Shown: positions 12,001-21,550 of the stretch, in pieces
Position numbering within the stretch: position 1 is the first letter of the stretch
Layout: each line of letters starts with the position of its first letter
Assembly (NCBI RefSeq): GCF_018129985.1
Contig: NZ_JAFCKT010000004.1
Coordinates: 124,001 to 188,000, forward strand
Direction: 5' to 3'
DNA from: Bradyrhizobium sp. SZCCT0148
GTDB taxonomy: Bacteria > Pseudomonadota > Alphaproteobacteria > Rhizobiales > Xanthobacteraceae
Length of the DNA: 64,000 bases
Position numbers and translations under genes: made by a program
Notes under the pieces: model-generated
The model's database searches: none
The model's input: only the letters and a program-made list of their open reading frames with translations
What the model was told of the DNA's origin: nothing

Positions 12001-13989
12001 AAGATTTGCGCCGGTCGCGACGTTGGCGGTGGTCGAGACCGAGCCGGTCGAATAGGCAACGGTCTCGACGAATTGGGCGCTGGAGGTCGCCGCGACGGCG
12101 GTCACGTTCAGCGTCGCGTCGTTGGTGGCATGGATGGCGAGGTTCCCGCTGGCACTGATCGTAGCGCCTGAGGCCACGTTGGTCGTAACGTTGCCATCGA
12201 TCTTGCCGACGACCGCGGACGCGCCGATCGGCGAGCCGCCGGCTAGGGTGCTCGCCAGCGCCGGATCCTGCGCCGTCTCCGAGCCATGCGAGGCGATCAT
12301 GATGTTGCCGGCGCCGTTGATGTTGGCGTTGCCGTTGATGTTGATCGTCGCCGTGGCGCTCGCGGCCACATAGCCGCCGTTGATGCCGAGAAGCGAGGCC
12401 GCAAGCGTGGTGCCCACCAGCGTGAAGAGGCCGGGCACCGAACTCGTGAAGCTGGAGGTCGCGGTCGACGTCGCGCCGATCGAAATGTCGCCGCCGGTGA
12501 TCTGACCGTCGACCGTGATCCCTGTGATCGCGGTGGCCTGGCCCGACAGCCGGGTGTCGCTCGCCGTCGCCGTCAGCGTGACATTGCCGTTGGTGTAGTG
12601 GGAGCCACCGAAATCCACCACCTGGGCCAGAATCCTGGCGCCGCTCGACATGGTGATATTCGGCGCGTCGATGGTGACGTTGTTGGCATTGCCTGTCGAA
12701 TGGCCATTGGCATCGAGCCGTCGGGCATCGATCAGCGCATGCGCAGCCAGCGTGATCGAATTGTCGGCCTGGACCAGATAGGTGGCGCCGGCGCTCAGCG
12801 CCGCAATGGCGTTGGCGACCGAGCTGTTCGACAGCGTCACGCCGGTGTCGCCCTGGCTCGCGTCACCGATGACCACGTCGGTCGGGTCGATCAGCAGCGT
12901 GCCGGCCCGGCCGGCCGGTGCGCTGAGGTTGATGTTGACGCCGCTGCCGACGTCGATGACGCCATTTCCGCTCAGTTCGACCAGGCCCGCATTGCCCGTC
13001 TTGGAGCTGGCATTGAACTTCGCGCCGCTCCTGACGGTGACGTCGTTGACGGCCTTGACGAGAACGCCGCCGGCATCTCCCGTCCTGCTCGCCGTGCTCA
13101 GCCTGGCATTCTTGCCGATGTCGATGTTGTTGCCGGCCACGACGGTAACGTCGCTCGGCGTCGTGGTCTTGCTGCGCGCGGTCAGGCGGCCGTTGACACG
13201 GGCATTGTTGACGGCGCCGATATGGATCGAACCGTTGCTGACGGTGATCGCGCTGGCGCTGCGCAGGCCCTTGGAATTGACGGACGCCGCGAACTTCGCG
13301 GCGTGGTCGAGATTGGCGATGTCGCGCTGGGTGGCGCCACCGACGAAGACGTTCTGGCCCGTCAACCGCACGCCGTCCTGGGCGTTGACGCGGCCGTAGA
13401 TGCGGATGTTGCCGTCCGGCGAAACCGGGAAGGAGCCGGCCATCAGATTGCCGACGGCCGTGCCATTGATCGCGCCTCCCGGGCCGATCAGGCTATCGGT
13501 GAACTCACGGGTCGGCGTCGAGACGTTGAGGCTGCCGACATTGACCACGCCGCTGCGACCGACCACGAATCCCTTGGGATCGGCGAAATAGACGTTGCCG
13601 CCGATCGAGCCGTTCATGTAGGAGTTCAGCGTACCGTTGACGTAGACCGGCGCGTCGCGAACAATATTGACGAGGTTTTGCGTCCCCGTCGGCAGTTGCA
13701 GATTGACGGTGTTGCCCTGTCCGACGCTGAACTGCGAGAACGAGTTGAAGGCGCTGTTGCCCGAGACAGTCGACGTCGTGACCTTGGTGACGCTGCCGGA
13801 GGTCTGGAGGCTGGTTCCGGTCCGTCCATCCGGGACGATGACGTTCGCCGTCTGCGCCTGAACGCGGACGCTGTAAACCGGCAGGAAGACCATCTGCATC
13901 GCGCAGAGCAGCGACATCGAACGGAAGCGCGCCAGCCCGCGCAGCGTCGTCCGCTCGTCATCGTCTCGCGCCGCAGATGGTCCGGGCAT
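1..13989 (-). CDS. Giant filamentous haemagglutinin-like exported adhesin (LktA-type), C-terminus beyond the window
   Basis: One uninterrupted leftward frame of 4,663 codons runs from ATG at 13989 to the window edge with no stop, so the protein is larger still. The start follows GAAGAGGA at about 5 nt. A basic N-terminus and hydrophobic stretch (about residues 23-40) ending in VQAQ at 43-46 form a long signal peptide. Residues about 48-190 match a two-partner-secretion haemagglutination domain (GNVYFADPKGFVVG and a following VNVGSLNVSTPT stretch), suggesting Sec export followed by an outer-membrane TpsB partner, which is not in the window. The rest is Gly/Ala/Thr/Asn/Val-rich parallel beta-helix-like sequence with a recurring AYI motif (DNA word CCTATATC on this strand) at irregular spacing from about 7.9 to 11.4 kb. 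Cysteine pairs occur near residues 3537, 3637 and 3985. Family assignment rests on the N-terminal domain and repeat style; the ligand is unknown. Confidence 0.85.
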   Translation of the reverse strand, partial: MPGPSAARDDDERTTLRGLARFRSMSLLCAMQMVFLPVYSVRVQAQTANVIVPDGRTGTSLQTSGSVTKVTTSTVSGNSAFNSFSQFSVGQGNTVNLQLPTGTQNLVNIVRDAPVYVNGTLNSYMNGSIGGNVYFADPKGFVVGRSGVVNVGSLNVSTPTREFTDSLIGPGGAINGTAVGNLMAGSFPVSPDGNIRIYGRVNAQDGVRLTGQNVFVGGATQRDIANLDHAAKFAASVNSKGLRSASAITVSNGSIHIGAVNNARVNGRLTARSKTTTPSDVTVVAGNNIDIGKNARLSTASRTGDAGGVLVKAVNDVTVRSGAKFNASSKTGNAGLVELSGNGVIDVGSGVNINLSAPAGRAGTLLIDPTDVVIGDASQGDTGVTLSNSSVANAIAALSAGATYLVQADNSITLAAHALIDARRLDANGHSTGNANNVTIDAPNITMSSGARILAQVVDFGGSHYTNGNVTLTATASDTRLSGQATAITGITVDGQITGGDISIGATSTATSSFTSSVPGLFTLVGTTLAASLLGINGGYVAASATATININGNANINGAGNIMIASHGSETAQDPALASTLAGGSPIGASAVVGKIDGNVTTNVASGATISASGNLAIHATNDATLNVTAVAATSSAQFVETVAYSTGSVSTTANVATGANLSVGNVSASGNSLTLRAINNNSFSTGATSVALSTPNASGGVGGALAISDVTTSATAKLGSSLGTSASSRMNGSVLVEATSNTTSNSTMASTIVGTPALVGAIQGVLVSSPSLTGMMAQQMVSLMPVNFNFKAAGALSLANSTENATASIGQNPGGGAPGLYVSGNVAVVSTVIDRGVRSNATASAITKDVTSGEGVAISAAVAWGNFNHNSNAYIGSGTTVNAANIAVEATTSMPITNTWLKWDGLTEVLGHLNGNLGVGGNILTSYANATADAGDVIGLAGSMNHFVVNNNTTAWVAGSASLTATCTTAACGSSWSATVNNGDVHTYDTSIQVAATTTMASIDAAGNVGTLGFLFGNTSGGSSVGGALNLVQFNTNTIAGVSDRATLRAADDIAVNAITSDQFVAVAPSSGKAAGALALNGITSLGFLNNTTHASISSQATVYAPTVGILAQQDLSVVTLSGAMSYNGSGGSAVGLSVAYLGANTDTSAYIGDNHSDIRPGVFSANDPFAGTSGGSGAVNVDNLTLSATTSGRITAAAVAAAVSDPASSSFSDKADAAGAASTGGAAGVATAASKIGSTSGSSTSGFSLDLAGSSSVSDVSLGTSAYIRNTTVNKYTTTGAVVTNTIVQALNDTMLNNGSGSAALNLAGGSAAGAAIGGAIAAAMSNNATLAYIYGTTMNNQSSLTVQALNGGSETVVALGVAGSKSNSASLSASVGIITDSANAYIESSTITGQASGVNRALEVDAYQTTNIAIGGGSLYISGGQAGVGIGLTYASIADPTGGNATDAHIRSTSISNYDTLLVLADSASVIAAGAATGGAGSNGLAGAVVVSEIAPTSTAYINSGSTVSINVGRVTVLADSGAVSALDTALGNLVKKSNNNHLATDTCTVAGGTGGQNCIDFSAAALNDGTGNGPGASIVSVAGLIQAGKNNVGASIVYNTIATTHSAYIANVLMTAGSNGNVSVSAVDSSRIQAVTIGFGLATGQFAGVGGTTISSIANTVSATIGNNLSSASQSSVTGRNISVSATDNSSITGTAAIAVASTQGSAAGLALVYSSIANNVSAGVTGSKLTASGSVAVNANSNANISTVAVGVAMSSQVGLAGSVATNLMGTNVTASVSAAGTDGINGADVIAANNVGVIAGNNDKAAVFAGAVSISKGAAGGAGSLVTNKITGTTAAYISGANTRVDARGTSTTDTLSVNNGTLVHAFDLGAAHAPSDSTPDLSENQDTVRGLAVVASSHQAVVANVASLSASSGIAIMINPITNVMSGATRAYIDSAAIDTRLTSSTLAPQIEVAASSFSYSGTLGAGIVPPTGNGGGGATIISTTMSRDTRAYITNATVGGVQSSSPTVGAVTVKANAEQDASSIAIGFNTGSVGLNVFQATTEAYVDGGALTAASLTVNATNNTGIFSANGSGAYGSQAAIGAAFLVQVSSNRTEAYVGDEFHYQGNGAAHTTALNLSGALDVEATTKNRFEAYAVGGALSTGTAAIAGMANIEIASNTTIAGVYDTTLQSVTGGAAGAVTINATEDVAIKEIAGALAVAASGAGVGVGAAANVISFKSQTIAESRNSNLNSSGAINVAALSTKEVLSYAVTAGIGGSVGIGATVGVVMIGTNTADADTQGQQTGQLNQGNDGTIAAVNARTSTTHGSDAVGSGTAGNPGNANATSTYDVGGVLSGGNDAVVAQIAGGNVIGTQVNVTATSANAAKMYLLGAGFAKNVGIGAGIGYTSVNSTVFANLSDYGRNGSGVLEAAATPLTVSATAVNVAAVVKDASTGPYAGKTIDTEAIAGGAALYFGAQAAVAVGNVNNSVVAMLGGQITGTGAAAVMALDSSSQVVFTGGASAGAVAVGASVATASRSSSVAARVLNGAAVNTSTLAVGAAGAGRMSTTATALGGGIVAGVGADAEAHENSGVLAEIGSGVSITTSATGAGTLVTASITPNLSSEAIGVSVGGGAVGVAIAKSTVGATATADVGDNAIFSGGALGVTAMALVPVVGTQTNSDGTTTTIYGTTTWAKALAGGGGSLIGAQGSLAQASENATVSAYGGTGIALPNANVTIAAENDSAQYAEATGLSTGFLALGATVAQTSSNAHTYAYLGALANMDATHLNHTDYTGILQITATGTDTNVSNATVGAGGTYAGAAAVATTSSTAVTNARFDGGATDDTLYFGGLSVKATHTINYAASGDAYQASTAGVSAGKAQNDVTSTTTAEIGTHLIVNTDGGNIVVISNDIVNQAGGGARSGSGGSFSGAAALSDSHVTQTVTTNIGGGTILSLNGDPRTGTGVIDIEAYNTLNTNDTASLATAAFFAGGGAESNMTANATLAVNINARELFSVGKIYIGSAAKMAAANNANASLYGAIAGVGASTNTWVHASQAVTVSGSTTIEAWRDINILAGISGDTITFSSVQATATTVVYNNTVIPISTLYRGTANAGNDSSLTLADSSHVLGVRDIYLGATQGQVTASGNGSNYNPYLDIFSAKNSDNHSHTSGTGDVALNGIVVAGINNDVTITIDLGASAPTLSTTSPYSPLKPNLSSPPTLEYVADVDHFSPVKSWDHQTIQYTIVGGFNPYDNIVNQLATLTGLTATQIRTQLSTSTSAHPATMAPSGADPTGDTQRQINALIQQAPYTSDAPGNAFAFGDILVSAGNVSILAQKLTGNSLSGHTAPSVAALSSPKIKVENRGLDFMDFANLTVTNVTGGNITYRQIDHVDPDSHSNVTFTATPSATPIIDISATYNRVDPSTGLGVDDNGNQLTRKPDIYFDGIVTNENGLLKITSQLGSVVASQSLNAATIQMVAPNGSFIFLGGVGSFYNSNHDVTSQWAGVEYKPADNDTLTAVMAAATFLGAYGAYDYSPHIGDGGNHPYFYYCCVDGHSGVQQTAANSTIFTARMLMTYYDGLSLYSAIFLPMGSGAPGNGNPNAGSVGSTTTLAQMEGPTVQTISTAPWEKTTYDGQGVYTDSGPYKTPFNCSGCSAYFQVVNIQNDVITPRTASSNASLNWSSTTPSGYQNPANAPFILGQAIIISAGVINVNGLIQSGTSSNYSVDIGGGVLSAINSLKTSNNGADFAWAQANARNGSYYDITAAATTQVSSDIKIGVKYNALTDQIMVNGVVQGSGGYVYLNGKIISTSTDGTAQGTIAVKGGAGTINVTNSTGLQLVTNTINTGVSAPSVIQIVDQLQQQTTWYVYNPSASGGQQVSTYRTAGVNASAYNPAMLTGLSGTAGIQYAVKPNMYYQWVDTATLDRPTTSTQFDYGWHYTPNGSGDNWTRAVSLVENVMQATGGGGNTGQLQTANFQEVVTATGSYHGAGGNTHPEKCCGADAQYNWYQQMYDHLTLTLTNTVKASNPINIQFSGGGVSTVAVTSNSGIVINGPINNVSGDTTVRATGANSAITSGPSANNPMISGRNVTLQGDGGIGSLGANGVPIQVQVYGGNLTATSIDRDIAIAAVGSLSINQVAVASGVSGRAPQGSVSISATGDINAAGAYDAATPVVIGKNIEINSSAGAIGATSSVVNGATTLTNIKPLVIQATGTSQSDGGVLDGASATGTYIVQSKGDLRIGTIQSAGGPVFLAAAGSDGNPASILNGRTTVGISAAESAHLQQVWDNLNLLNGNPATAAVNSYQSMVTAAYNDYFQLKNIAFANGTYNPTSVGLTVLRAQVAAKLGIDPANVSTTQMKVEATTRFLKDQFLLGKISTAELQSGLTTLLGSAPADALGSVFGSTLSSGLFTSLFQDVAATDQRLPTNAALQAALNSYSATYSYALASTERVYSIITAGSNWTHDQLAYTVSSSAIGATPPPIEDNVMANISANQIMLYAPRGSVGNSAAPQVFSFTSADSSTLSNEQKALLASAGPGQLTVSATTDPTTHVTTYTVSLSQQNLVVVDNPIAISAKALSNVYLGSKSSLTLGGVTASYGPIAAAQADGIAVTGRGDVKLHAVNGITAGVAGVPVISGDIAHLTLIAEHGNIGAPSGTAGSNPAANPNALQIAFGDP

Positions 13990-14055
13990 GTCAGATCCTC
14001 TTCATCGGCATTGGCGCCGATCCACAACTTGGTGGGAGAATGTGCGATCCGGGCA

Positions 14056-14805
14056 TCAGAACTGGCCGGGCGGTAGCTTGAAGATGTCGGGGCTCTTGGC
14101 GTCGGCCACGTAGAACAGCAGCAGGCTGGTCGGCGTCAGCACACGCTGATTGTTCTCCTTGTTTTCGAATGTGCCCTGCAGCAGCAGGATCACCGAACGA
14201 TCCTTGGCGTCGCTGCCGCGGAACATCACGATGCCGCCGGCGACGGGCATGTTGACGGCGATGGAGTCGGGCTTGAAGCCTTCACCCATGAAATGGGCGC
14301 GCAGGATGTTGGCGTTGGAGAACAGCTTCTCCGGCGTCATCGCCGCGTCGGTCCCCTTCGACCAGACCGCGCCGACCTGGATCAGCGACTTCGATTTGTA
14401 GCCGAACACATAGGAGAGCTCGGCGGTGCCACCGTTGGGCAGCAGGTCGGGGGCCGAATACAACAGGCTGTGCGTCAGCTCTGACGCGTTGTCCTGTGAC
14501 TTGATGGCGTCGGGCTTGGCGTTGAAATCCTTCGTCATCGCCGCGCGCACGTCGGCCTCGTTCATGCCGAACTTGGCGGAGCGGAAGCCGTCGATGGCCT
14601 TGGTCTTGTCGTCGGCGGCCGGTGTCTCGGCCGAATTTGCCCCGGCGGCGACAGGGGTGCCGGCTGCGGCGGGAGTACCTGCCGCAGCGGCTCTGGGAGC
14701 CGGCGCAGCCTTCTGCTTCGGTACGGCGCCCTGGGCCGCGAGCGGTCCGGCTGCAATGCAGGTGAGCAGGCCGACGACGGCCGGAACGAGATAGATTTTG
14801 CGCAT
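14056..14805 (-). CDS. Secreted protein of unknown function encoded directly upstream of the giant adhesin
   Basis: The 249-residue product starts with a clear Sec signal peptide (hydrophobic 5-22, likely cut near LAAQ at 22-25). An Ala/Pro/Thr-rich low-complexity linker follows (about 31-64), then a globular domain of about 180 residues beginning at DGFRSAKFGMNEADVRAAM. ATG 14805 follows AAGG at 7 nt. It is read in the same direction as the adhesin, with 66 nt between its stop and the adhesin ATG, so the two are probably cotranscribed. I see no enzyme motif, lipobox or membrane anchor after the signal. A role as a periplasmic helper for export or folding of the adhesin is inferred from position only. 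Confidence 0.75.
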   Translation of the reverse strand: MRKIYLVPAVVGLLTCIAAGPLAAQGAVPKQKAAPAPRAAAAGTPAAAGTPVAAGANSAETPAADDKTKAIDGFRSAKFGMNEADVRAAMTKDFNAKPDAIKSQDNASELTHSLLYSAPDLLPNGGTAELSYVFGYKSKSLIQVGAVWSKGTDAAMTPEKLFSNANILRAHFMGEGFKPDSIAVNMPVAGGIVMFRGSDAKDRSVILLLQGTFENKENNQRVLTPTSLLLFYVADAKSPDIFKLPPGQF

Positions 14806-15099
14806 CGAGAACCTTCGAAAACAACCTGAAACAACGCTTCAAAAATCGGCAGCTACCAAATCCCCTTCCCCCCGCACCGTCGTCGTCTCCAAGACGGAAA
14901 ATGTTGCAACGCGAAGGCGTGGCAAGGCGTCACGAAGGGGACAACACGCGAAGCAGCGACTCTTTGGCCGCGTAGGAATACGGTATCGTGCTGCCAAACG
15001 CTGCGAATGAGCATTCATAAGCGCATTTTTTCATCAATTGTGGATGCCGGCCGTTCGCGCTAAGCATCCGCTGGGGCAAGCCAGCATGCGAAGAATTTC
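14806..15099. other. Divergent intergenic region between the adhesin unit and the binding-protein/kinase pair
   Basis: This 294-nt gap must hold the promoters for both directions. It is visibly more AT-rich near 15015-15040 (a T-run and an AATTG stretch). A short dyad, GAATG-AG-CATTC, lies at 15005-15016, about 84 nt before the rightward ATG. No convincing -35/-10 pair or ORF was found. Confidence 0.4.
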
Positions 15100-16127
15100 A
15101 TGACCGAACGGCCTCCCGCTCTCGCGGTGGATCGCCGCGGCTTCATTCGACTTGCGGGCGCAGCCGCCGCAGGATGGGTCGCGCTCGGCGCAACGTCGGA
15201 TCGCATGCGGATCGTCGCATCGTTGACCGCCTTGCCGCTCGACGACGAGCTGACCCGGCGCAGCATGATCGACAGCGCGACCTCCCGCCTCGGCGGCCTC
15301 ATCGTCGGCTTGCGGCAGCGCGGCTGGGTCGAGGGCGTCAACTTCCGCCTTGAGCTCCGTTCGAGCTTCGGCCCACCGGGTCGGATGAAGGCGGCAATTC
15401 AGGAATTGCTGGAGCTCAAGCCGGACGTGATTCTGACGGGGTCGACGGTCGAAACCGCAGCGGTTCTTGCCACCACCAAAACCATTCCGATCGTGTTCGC
15501 GACCGCCAATGATCCCGTCGGCAACGGCTTCGTTGAAAGCCTCGCCCATCCCGGCGGCAACGTAACGGGCTTCACCAGCAGCACCGCCGAGATGGGCGGC
15601 AAATGGCTCCAGCTCGTCCGTGAGGCCGTGCCGGATATTTCCCGCGTGGGCGCCCTGTACAACCCGTCGACCACGCCTCGGGCGGGACGCTTCTTCCTGG
15701 ACTCGATCGAGCAGGAGGCGGCCGAGTGCGGCGTGTCCGTCATCCCCGTCCCGGTCGACGCGCCTGCCGACATTGACGAAGCCGTCCGGCGCTTCGCCGA
15801 ACAGCCGAAGGGGGCGATGATTGCGCTGGTCGATAGCTTCCTCGTCGTCAACCGGCAGGCCGTCGTTGCGGCGGCCGCCAAGTATCGCTTGCCCACGATC
15901 TATCCGTTTCACTACTTCATGGATGCCGGCGGATTGATGAGCTACGGCCCGACGCTGGAAGTGCGCTCCGCCGATTACGTCGATCTGATCCTGCGCGGCA
16001 CCAAGGCCGGCGATCTTCCGGTGCAATCGCCGCGGAAGTACGAGCTCCTGATCAACCGCACGGTCGCCCGATCGCTGGGCTTGAGCATTCCCTTCACGCT
16101 GCTCGCGCGCGCTGACGAGATCCGCGA

Positions 16128-16131
<4 letters not shown>
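15100..16131 (+). CDS. Periplasmic binding protein of the ABC_sub_bind family, coupled to a sensor kinase
   Basis: The 343-residue protein has a twin-arginine-type N-terminus (DRRGFIRLAG at 11-20, then a hydrophobic stretch), suggesting export in folded form. The body is a two-lobed type I periplasmic-binding fold of the ABC_sub_bind family: ELKPDVILTGSTVET, then PIVFATANDPVGNGFVESL and HPGGNVTGF are the family's signature segments. The gene's TGA overlaps the GTG of the downstream histidine kinase by 4 nt. No permease or ATPase is nearby, so a ligand-sensing role for the kinase is more likely than transport, in the manner of LuxP-LuxQ or TorT-TorS. The ligand cannot be read from sequence. 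Confidence 0.85.
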
Positions 16132-18812
<2,681 letters not shown>

Positions 18813-18832
18813 TCAGGTAGTATTCGATCTGG

Positions 18833-19762
18833 TCAACGCGGATGCGCCGCCGACAACAGGTGATCGACATCGGCTGCGACGCGTTTCTCGAGGAAGCCCA
18901 TGACCGCCTTGATGCGGGCGATGTGGAGGAGGTCCTCGTGTACGGAAAGCCAGATGTCGCGGACCGAAAAATAGCTCGGCAGGATCGGCCGCAGATCCTT
19001 GTTATGGGCCGCCACGTAGGACGGCAGCATGGCGATGCCGAGCCCATTTGATGCCGCCATGTATTGAGAGACCAGGCTGGTGCTGCGAAAAACGACATGG
19101 GCCGGCCGCAGGATGTCGGACAGCCAGCGATTCTCTTTGATGTGAATGTGCTCGTCGATGAAATCGATGAAGTCGTGGTTGTCGAGGTCCCTCAGATCGG
19201 CCGGGGCTCCCGCGCGCTGCAAATAGGCATTTGACGCGTAAAGATAGATTCGGAACTCGCCGATTTTCTTGACCGAGAGCCGCCTTCCCTTTGGTCGGAA
19301 GAAGCTAATGAAGATATCGGCCTCACGGCGCGTCATGTCGAGCAGTCGTGTATCGGTGATCAACTCAACCTGAATCGAGGGCCACGCCTTGCTGAACGCG
19401 GCCATGCAGCCCGTCAGGTACATGCTGCCGATGCCTTCCATGGCGGCAATTCGCACTGCGCCAGCCGCGTCCGCCTTCTCGGAACCGACCACCGTCTCGA
19501 TGATCGCGTTGGCGTTGTCCTCCATGCCCTCGGCGAACTGAAGCAGCCGCAGGCCCGCCTCGGTTAAGGCGAAGCCGGCCTTGCTGCGCTTGAACAGCGT
19601 GGTGTTGAGGCTGCGTTCGAGCTCCCTCACCCGCCGGCTGACGGTGGTGTGGTCGACCTTCAGCTTCTGGCCGGCGCGAACCAGATTGCGGGTGCGCGCG
19701 ACCTCCAGGAAAAAGATCACGTCGTCCCAATTGTAGCGCAGCGTTCGCGCAGCCTTTGCCAT
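18833..19762 (-). CDS. LysR-family transcriptional regulator of the nitrilase/ABC operon
   Basis: A winged helix-turn-helix lies near the N-terminus (FFLEVARTRNLVRAGQKL then HTTVSRRVRELE), followed by a linker helix and a LysR substrate-binding domain, about 309 residues in all. I prefer ATG 19762 because AGGA lies 8 nt upstream and the HTH then begins near residue 12, as in most relatives. An ATG at 19801 would add 13 residues without a good ribosome site. The gene is last in the leftward ABC-transporter/hydrolase set, 83 nt after the hydrolase stop, and converges with the kinase gene 20 nt away. By position it probably controls this operon; the co-inducer is unknown. Confidence 0.88.
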   Translation of the reverse strand: MAKAARTLRYNWDDVIFFLEVARTRNLVRAGQKLKVDHTTVSRRVRELERSLNTTLFKRSKAGFALTEAGLRLLQFAEGMEDNANAIIETVVGSEKADAAGAVRIAAMEGIGSMYLTGCMAAFSKAWPSIQVELITDTRLLDMTRREADIFISFFRPKGRRLSVKKIGEFRIYLYASNAYLQRAGAPADLRDLDNHDFIDFIDEHIHIKENRWLSDILRPAHVVFRSTSLVSQYMAASNGLGIAMLPSYVAAHNKDLRPILPSYFSVRDIWLSVHEDLLHIARIKAVMGFLEKRVAADVDHLLSAAHPR

Positions 19763-19845
19763 CTCGGCCGTCCTGACATGCCCGTTCGCGAGCTTTGGCA
19801 TCTAATACTCGCTACTTTCAGGCATTCCGGCAGACACGGCAATCG

Positions 19846-21519
19846 TCAGGCGGCGATGATCGGGGCGTAGGTCTCGACCAGCCGGTTGGCGAACATGTCG
19901 ACCTTCGGGATCATCAGCTTCTGCCGGCAGACTGCAAGATCGATGTGCTTGGGCATGACGGCGCCGAGCTTGAAGACTCGCGGCGCAACCACATTGATGT
20001 CCCAGAGCGGAAAGCCGGTCGGCGGAATCACGAGGCTTCCGCCGGGATACGGCGAATCGACGCGGTTCGCCAGCACCACCGCCACCCGATTGTCCTCGGC
20101 CCTTGGAATCGCCAGCAATTCCCGCTCGAACGGCTCGCGCAGCGAGGCGGGCCACAGGATGATGTCCGCCGCCGCGATGCCGAGGCAACGCGAGACCTCG
20201 GGGAATACGCCGTCGTAGCCGGACATGACGCCAATCCGGCCGAACGGGGTGTCGAACACCGGATAGTCATCGCCCGCCTTCGCCCATCTGCGCTCCTCGG
20301 CCGTCAGATGAGTCTTGCGATATTTTCCGACCTCCGTCCCGTCGGGCCCGATCAAGAACGTCGTGACGTATAGGCCGGCTGCGGCCCTCTCCACCGTTGG
20401 CAGCGCGATGAGGCATTGGTAGCGGGACGCGATCGCGGCCGTCTTCGCCAGCAGCGACGCCATCTGGTCGGCAAGCGCCGCGGCCTCCGCTGCGTTCGGA
20501 ATGGCCGACGGGCAGAACGCATATTCCGGCAGCGTGAGAACCTTGATGCCGAGCTTGGCAGCGTGGTCGACCATGTCGAACACGTCCTCGGCCGGGTTGT
20601 CCCTTGTCACATGCATCTGCACGGCCGCAACCTTGGCAACGGACTTCGCAGGGATAAGCGGCTGCTCCGCGATCCGGTAAACCGGCGTCCGCTCATACGG
20701 CAGCGCCATCAGGCCGTAGGTCTCAGGACGACGGTCGGCGATCTTGTCGTTCGCCGCGTAGATCGACTTGTCTTGCGCGGCGTCGAGATCGACGTCGGCA
20801 ATAGCCATGCCGTGCGTATCGTACGGCACCTTCGACAGCACCCGTCCTTTTGGGTCGACGATCATGCTGCCGCCCGGATAATAGATCGACCGCTCGTAGC
20901 CGGCCTTTGTCGCAGCGACGAGCCACAGGCCATTCTCGTAGCTCCGGGCGGGGCCCCACATGTCCGCCTGGTCCATGGCGAAGAAGTTCGCCATGTCGAC
21001 GATCACCTCCGCGCCCTGCATCGCCATCGCGCGGAAGATCTCGGGAATGCGACCGTCGAAGCAGATCAGCAAGCCGATCTTGCCGAGGTCGGTCTCCACC
21101 ACAGGGCAGCCGCGCTCGCCGAATGCAAACCAGTTCTGATCGTGGGTGGCGAGGAACTGCTTGTGATAGTGGCAGACGGTCTCGCCGTTCCGGCCGAACA
21201 TGATGCCGGTGTTGAAGACCTTCTCCTTGTCCGGATCCCATTCTGTCACGCCGCTGGCAATGTAGATGCGGTGCTTCTTGGCAAGTGCGGACAACGCCGT
21301 CACGAACGGCCCGTCCGACATCGTTTCGGCGAGCTCGCGGCAGTGGTCGGCGGAATCGAACAGATACCCGGTGTCCATGCACTCGGGGAACACCACCAGT
21401 TCGGCCCCCTGCCTCACCGCGTCCTCGACGTATTGCGTCGCCAGCGCGATGTTGTGGTCGAAATCCCCTAAGCGAGCAAGCGTCTGGACTGCGGCAGCGC
21501 GGAAACGGCGCTTCGTCAT
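19846..21519 (-). CDS. Tandem-domain carbon-nitrogen hydrolase (nitrilase superfamily), second domain lacking catalytic Cys
   Basis: About 557 residues contain two complete nitrilase-fold modules, whereas most family members have one. Numbered from ATG 21519, module 1 has the full Glu-Lys-Cys triad: E46 (VFPECMD), K120 (YHKQFL) and C153 (LICFDGRIPE), so it should hydrolyse an amide, carbamoyl or nitrile bond. Module 2 (about 295-557) keeps E332 (LPEYAF) and K402 (YRKTHL), but reads GVMSGYDGVFPE where Cys is expected (G434), so it is probably inactive. ATG 21519 has GGAG at 6 nt; an in-frame ATG at 21531 lacks one. The gene follows an SsuABC-like importer, so substrate import followed by hydrolysis is the inferred job. 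The CFDGRIPE context suggests amidase or carbamoylase rather than true nitrilase. Confidence 0.85.
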   Translation of the reverse strand: MTKRRFRAAAVQTLARLGDFDHNIALATQYVEDAVRQGAELVVFPECMDTGYLFDSADHCRELAETMSDGPFVTALSALAKKHRIYIASGVTEWDPDKEKVFNTGIMFGRNGETVCHYHKQFLATHDQNWFAFGERGCPVVETDLGKIGLLICFDGRIPEIFRAMAMQGAEVIVDMANFFAMDQADMWGPARSYENGLWLVAATKAGYERSIYYPGGSMIVDPKGRVLSKVPYDTHGMAIADVDLDAAQDKSIYAANDKIADRRPETYGLMALPYERTPVYRIAEQPLIPAKSVAKVAAVQMHVTRDNPAEDVFDMVDHAAKLGIKVLTLPEYAFCPSAIPNAAEAAALADQMASLLAKTAAIASRYQCLIALPTVERAAAGLYVTTFLIGPDGTEVGKYRKTHLTAEERRWAKAGDDYPVFDTPFGRIGVMSGYDGVFPEVSRCLGIAAADIILWPASLREPFERELLAIPRAEDNRVAVVLANRVDSPYPGGSLVIPPTGFPLWDINVVAPRVFKLGAVMPKHIDLAVCRQKLMIPKVDMFANRLVETYAPIIAA

Positions 21520-21550
21520 TTTGGTCTCCATCTTTCGAAAGTTGGTCGAA

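Noticed and set aside
1..13989. Possible frameshifts or pseudogene status of the adhesin
   Set aside because: The frame and beta-helix-like composition stay consistent from the ATG to the edge, and the in-register antisense frames keep one phase throughout, so no break is apparent.
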